Source: Crocinitomicaceae bacterium
Lineage (GTDB): Bacteria; Bacteroidota; Bacteroidia; Flavobacteriales_D; Sanyastnellaceae
NCBI GenBank assembly: GCA_002700285.1
Contig: PACT01000024.1
Coordinates: 50,769-114,768 of the forward strand
Reading direction: 5' to 3'
DNA: 64,000 nucleotides
Below are positions 62,401 to 64,000 of the stretch, one piece after another. The translations under genes and the position numbers were made by a program. Position 1 is the first letter of the stretch. Every line of letters begins with the position of its first letter. The notes beneath the pieces are model-generated. The model did no database searches. It was not told the origin of the DNA and was given only the letters and a program-made list of their open reading frames with translations.

Positions 62401-62708
62401 TTGAATCCCATTCAACATCAAATTTCAAGTGGGCAATGGTTGAGTGGAGACCCCCAGAAAACACTGGGGTTTGGTCTGTCGCAATAAATATCTTCACTTT
62501 AAATGGAGAATGGGCCACTCGATTAACTGAAGAGGGGGAAGAAGTAGATTCAAAAAAAATATGGGTTTTTGAAGGAAAAAGCCTTTCGGGTGGTTTGTTA
62601 TTTCCAGGAACCTATATCGCAGTGTTAAAAGCACTAAATACAGACTCGACAGAAGAAACGCATAGAAGAAAAAAAATAATAAGACGCGGACTTATTCAGG
62701 TGAATTGA
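59433..62708 (+). CDS. Large secreted protein with three lamin-tail-like domains
   Basis: A 1091-residue exported protein. A short signal-like start (LVPLLFCPPVADS) is followed by a beta-rich N-terminal domain (about 20-290). Three lamin-tail (LTD) repeats are visible at about 305-430 (FREITITELFVDATPS, VEWMEVFNRTDRIINTNGWGL), 570-700 (GDLVISEFLTNPSPDSPWEEWVEI, NISNRTLDLEGLQLGD) and 825-970 (FVLNEVLSLPLSGKSKFVEI). The last 95 residues look like a FlgD-type Ig domain (VAINIFTLNGEWATRLTEEG, GTYIAVLKAL). No T9SS sorting tail is obvious. It precedes DUF4271 by 16 bases and hemD further on. Function is unknown; a structural or surface role is likely. TAAATTTTG at 59417-59425 may be part of its promoter. 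Confidence 0.83.
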   Translation: MNILSLVPLLFCPPVADSLEWTVSSEWSTSNEIESWDLNALNAGTYRVWGCATEPFSELTLDMRWKQDLNGSNNNHSRIFLTESPPESFLESEFLPVGSLSFSIGTNGGEDPLKISNAQFDVFHELPPELLNYAEPFDLDLSIRYSQDSSYSSIRAGAYDSGWSLPISNIALSNTNELWAPRCIGFEATCTSSNTDAFSWALQRLTPLWLPLENHRILTHKSIDSTSIEVIWNRPSPLGLIVETATQEINIHDKPHHSVFTGMTALTNGTSIDRRVSTNNLDTVLSVVWADSNAVNFREITITELFVDATPSLGLPEVEWMEVFNRTDRIINTNGWGLISESSNMNQGIVRAILPNNDWNGYLPPNARFLICNGHFDPTESLDELGYVSQLEGWSGLSDNGMKLSLLRPDGTLIDGLTYDRSWWHGESTAARSVSKIHPSGCGLPSNWEPTFLALGATPWGKGEHETISPQIATPISISSHLVNTQKVRFLLQPDIDPLSDLKCQFITEENEEEASWVSPYWVVDRESPLPEGKPIDIIIEDAQLCTNGVMTQGATMDWIPALPPKWGDLVISEFLTNPSPDSPWEEWVEIVNISNRTLDLEGLQLGDAFLKVGQYLNVDSVLVLEPNIMESWSSLSANSGQIKLSIRKNQLSDATSTIDLVEYSRCWHDDREKAEGGHSLERVNYFLPANSSKNWISGTGVLGCSRGIARPLNFEMIKFESLRDTNLIWGSLEGHLCWHAPYAMDSCVLVSENWDPLIEWEFLSSSSNIAVSEKSIYDLGSVENMVEITCYTWKGISDENPARTNMWTIELPQENSNRDFVLNEVLSLPLSGKSKFVEICNSSDHVKSTSGVIVTTDDQPLPNDWSEFTEIGWWTPPQGIIAFAECPSWVENTSSNSIIIQADLPSLTNGRILGLRSTLTGLTDEVEINSTMDGVSQERYNLSEDIWVNAPNNQGGSSPGVYNFSSLRQHENTVENSQQNPLIITPKTIESHSTSNFKWAMVEWRPPENTGVWSVAINIFTLNGEWATRLTEEGEEVDSKKIWVFEGKSLSGGLLFPGTYIAVLKALNTDSTEETHRRKKIIRRGLIQVN

Positions 62709-62724
62709 TGGAAATTGCAACATA

Positions 62725-63399
62725 ATGTATGAAGGCATAGAAATAAATCATCTAGACACCCCCTTGCATGTCTTATTCTCACTTTCACTTGTCATCGGAA
62801 TTTTACTCATTTGGCTAAGACATGGTTTTCCTCGAGAATGGCGGCTCGCCGGTTGGGTATTGAGGGATATCCGTAGGATTTGGCAAAGAAGTGCGGATGA
62901 AGCACCCAGAACTGGAGGCGTCATTATTGCGCATCTGCTAGGAATCATTGCTGTGACCACAATTGCATTGGGGTGTGTTACAGCTTTGGAAATCAATCTA
63001 CCTGCCTATAAAACGTTGGCGTTGGGAAGTGCCATAGGTACCGTCACTTTTTCATATCGGTTATTAACCCAATGGATTCTAGGTTTTTTTTCCAGGACAC
63101 AATTAATATCCAAAGACCAAATCGACATTGATCGTCACTTAAGAACTTGGATGGCGGCAACAGTTGGTGCACTTGCTATCGTCTTTTCTTTGTTGCCACA
63201 ATTGCTATCGATTATAGGTTTCGAAGTATTTATACTCACCTGGGGAGGCTGGACTTTGGTTCGCTTTTGGAGGGTGTTTCAGACATCAAAACGGCGATTA
63301 TCTCATTTTTGGTGGAGAATTGTCTATCTTTGCGCCCTCGAAATCCTACCGGTATTATTCATTATACAATTTATAATGAACATGCTACAAGGAGATTGA
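62725..63399 (+). CDS. DUF4271 family integral membrane protein
   Basis: A 224-residue membrane protein with about six hydrophobic segments: residues 14-32, 66-86, 94-115, 140-163, 168-180 and 200-218. I recognise the DUF4271 family of Bacteroidota by size, topology and position directly before hemD, a conserved pair. The short cytosolic loops are basic (RDIRRIWQRSADEAPRTGG, RFWRVFQTSKRRLS). Function is unknown. It is read together with the lamin-tail gene (16-base gap) and hemD (14-base gap). Confidence 0.8.
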   Translation: MYEGIEINHLDTPLHVLFSLSLVIGILLIWLRHGFPREWRLAGWVLRDIRRIWQRSADEAPRTGGVIIAHLLGIIAVTTIALGCVTALEINLPAYKTLALGSAIGTVTFSYRLLTQWILGFFSRTQLISKDQIDIDRHLRTWMAATVGALAIVFSLLPQLLSIIGFEVFILTWGGWTLVRFWRVFQTSKRRLSHFWWRIVYLCALEILPVLFIIQFIMNMLQGD

Positions 63400-63413
63400 A
63401 CAACTCACACGCA

Positions 63414-64000
63414 ATGAAAAAGAAGATAAAGACTATTCTTATCTCTCAGCCAAAACCGGTTACGGAAAAGAGCCCGTATTTCGATTTAGCCAAAAACATG
63501 AAAGTGACTGTTGATTTCCGTCCTTTTATCCATGTTGAGTCGATAGAAGTAAAAGAATTTAGAAAACAACGTTTAGATCTATCTGAATACACAGCGATTA
63601 TCTTAACATCTCGCATGGCTGTCGATCATTTCTTCAGAATGGCGGAAGAGACAAGATATGAGGTTCCTACGTCGTTAAAGTACTTTTGCATTAGCGAAAG
63701 CACCGCTTATTATTTGCAGAAGTACGTTGTATATCGAAAAAGAAAAATCTTTCATGGTCAAGTTCGTTTTTCTGAACTCACGACAATACTGAAAAAGCAT
63801 AAGAAAGAAAAGTTTCTCCTTCCATGTTCTGACCTTCTGAAAGCATCAATACCTGATGCACTGGATGATTTAGGGGTGGATTACAGCAAAGCATGTATGT
63901 ACAGAACGGTTTGTTCTAATTTGAGCGATTTAACAGATGTCAAATATGATTTGCTTGTCTTCTTTAGCCCTAGTGGAATAGAGTCATTGCTCAAGAACTT
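63414..64000 (+). CDS. hemD: Uroporphyrinogen-III synthase, N-terminal part (cut by window edge)
   Basis: From ATG at 63414 the frame stays open for 195 codons to the right edge. The sequence fits HemD of Bacteroidota: KTILISQPKPVTEKSPYFDLA, VDFRPFIHVESIEVKEFRKQ, YTAIILTSRMAVDHFFRMAEE, KYFCISESTAYYLQKY, FLLPCSDLLKASIPDALDDLG, MYRTVCSNLSDL and DLLVFFSPSGIESLLKN. HemD cyclises hydroxymethylbilane to uroporphyrinogen III in tetrapyrrole synthesis. The two-lobed structure is visible; only the last helices are missing. It follows DUF4271 on the same strand. Confidence 0.88.
   Translation, partial: MKKKIKTILISQPKPVTEKSPYFDLAKNMKVTVDFRPFIHVESIEVKEFRKQRLDLSEYTAIILTSRMAVDHFFRMAEETRYEVPTSLKYFCISESTAYYLQKYVVYRKRKIFHGQVRFSELTTILKKHKKEKFLLPCSDLLKASIPDALDDLGVDYSKACMYRTVCSNLSDLTDVKYDLLVFFSPSGIESLLKN

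Noticed and set aside
1..64000. Search for tRNA, rRNA, CRISPR arrays, insertion sequences, phage genes, toxin-antitoxin pairs and riboswitches
   Set aside because: No clover-leaf with a T-arm, no regular repeats, no transposase, integrase or phage proteins and no conserved riboswitch core were recognised by eye. A covariance-model search would be needed to exclude small RNAs.

Overview
The window is chromosomal DNA from a member of the Bacteroidota, most likely a Flavobacteriales-type (probably marine) bacterium. The signs are a C-terminal type IX secretion (T9SS) sorting domain, a PorG/DUF6089 protein, DUF2795 and DUF4271 proteins, a CarboxypepD_reg/TonB-dependent receptor, OmpH paralogues next to BamA, and promoters of the Bacteroidota form TTG-N17-23-TAnnTTTG. 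Coding density is very high. Every gene-free stretch is well below 300 bases, and I see no tRNA, rRNA, CRISPR array, insertion sequence or prophage. Species cannot be named from sequence reading alone.

Layout. 1-3702: S41 protease (cut by the window edge) with dCMP deaminase, a PduO-type cobalamin adenosyltransferase, a small DUF2795 protein, aspartate kinase and a CvpA protein. 3709-8413: a fused dTDP-4-dehydrorhamnose reductase/phosphoglucomutase, an outer-membrane barrel protein and a MacB-like permease. 8437-15634: purH, then the complete rod-shape operon mreB-mreC-mreD-mrdA-rodA, in which the last four genes mostly overlap by ATGA. 15723-19766: sucA-sucB (2-oxoglutarate dehydrogenase E1 and E2); the E3 gene lpdA lies at 24633. 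19826-24546: an operon of MMPL/RND exporter, rfbA, polyprenyl synthase and an unknown 121-residue protein. 24633-33556: lpdA-pabB, tilS, dsbD, gmhA, comM (yifB) and a gamma-carbonic anhydrase. 33551-41434, minus strand: an envelope cluster CBS protein-nadK-porG-uppS-bamA-ompH-ompH-murI. 41451-42972: pdxJ and an esterase.

42989-48081 is a tight four-gene minus-strand operon: a YfiR-like periplasmic protein, a secreted repeat-type protein, a transmembrane HAMP-SpoIIE phosphatase and a ClC channel/antiporter with CBS domains. It looks like a signalling-transport module and is the best candidate for an undescribed system here. 48163-53: a FAD oxidoreductase with kbl, an S66 peptidase, then metG and a nitroreductase on the plus strand up to 54031. 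54056-64000: a T9SS cargo protein, a TonB-dependent receptor, asd, a 1091-residue triple lamin-tail protein, DUF4271 and a partial hemD.

Three observations stand out. First, RmlD and phosphoglucomutase are fused in one frame, joining the glucose-1-phosphate supply and the last step of dTDP-rhamnose synthesis; rfbA is 15 kb away. Second, the YfiR/SpoIIE/ClC operon. Third, a TAnnTTYG promoter element lies exactly four bases before the start codon of at least seven genes, which suggests routine leaderless transcription and also fixes several start codons.
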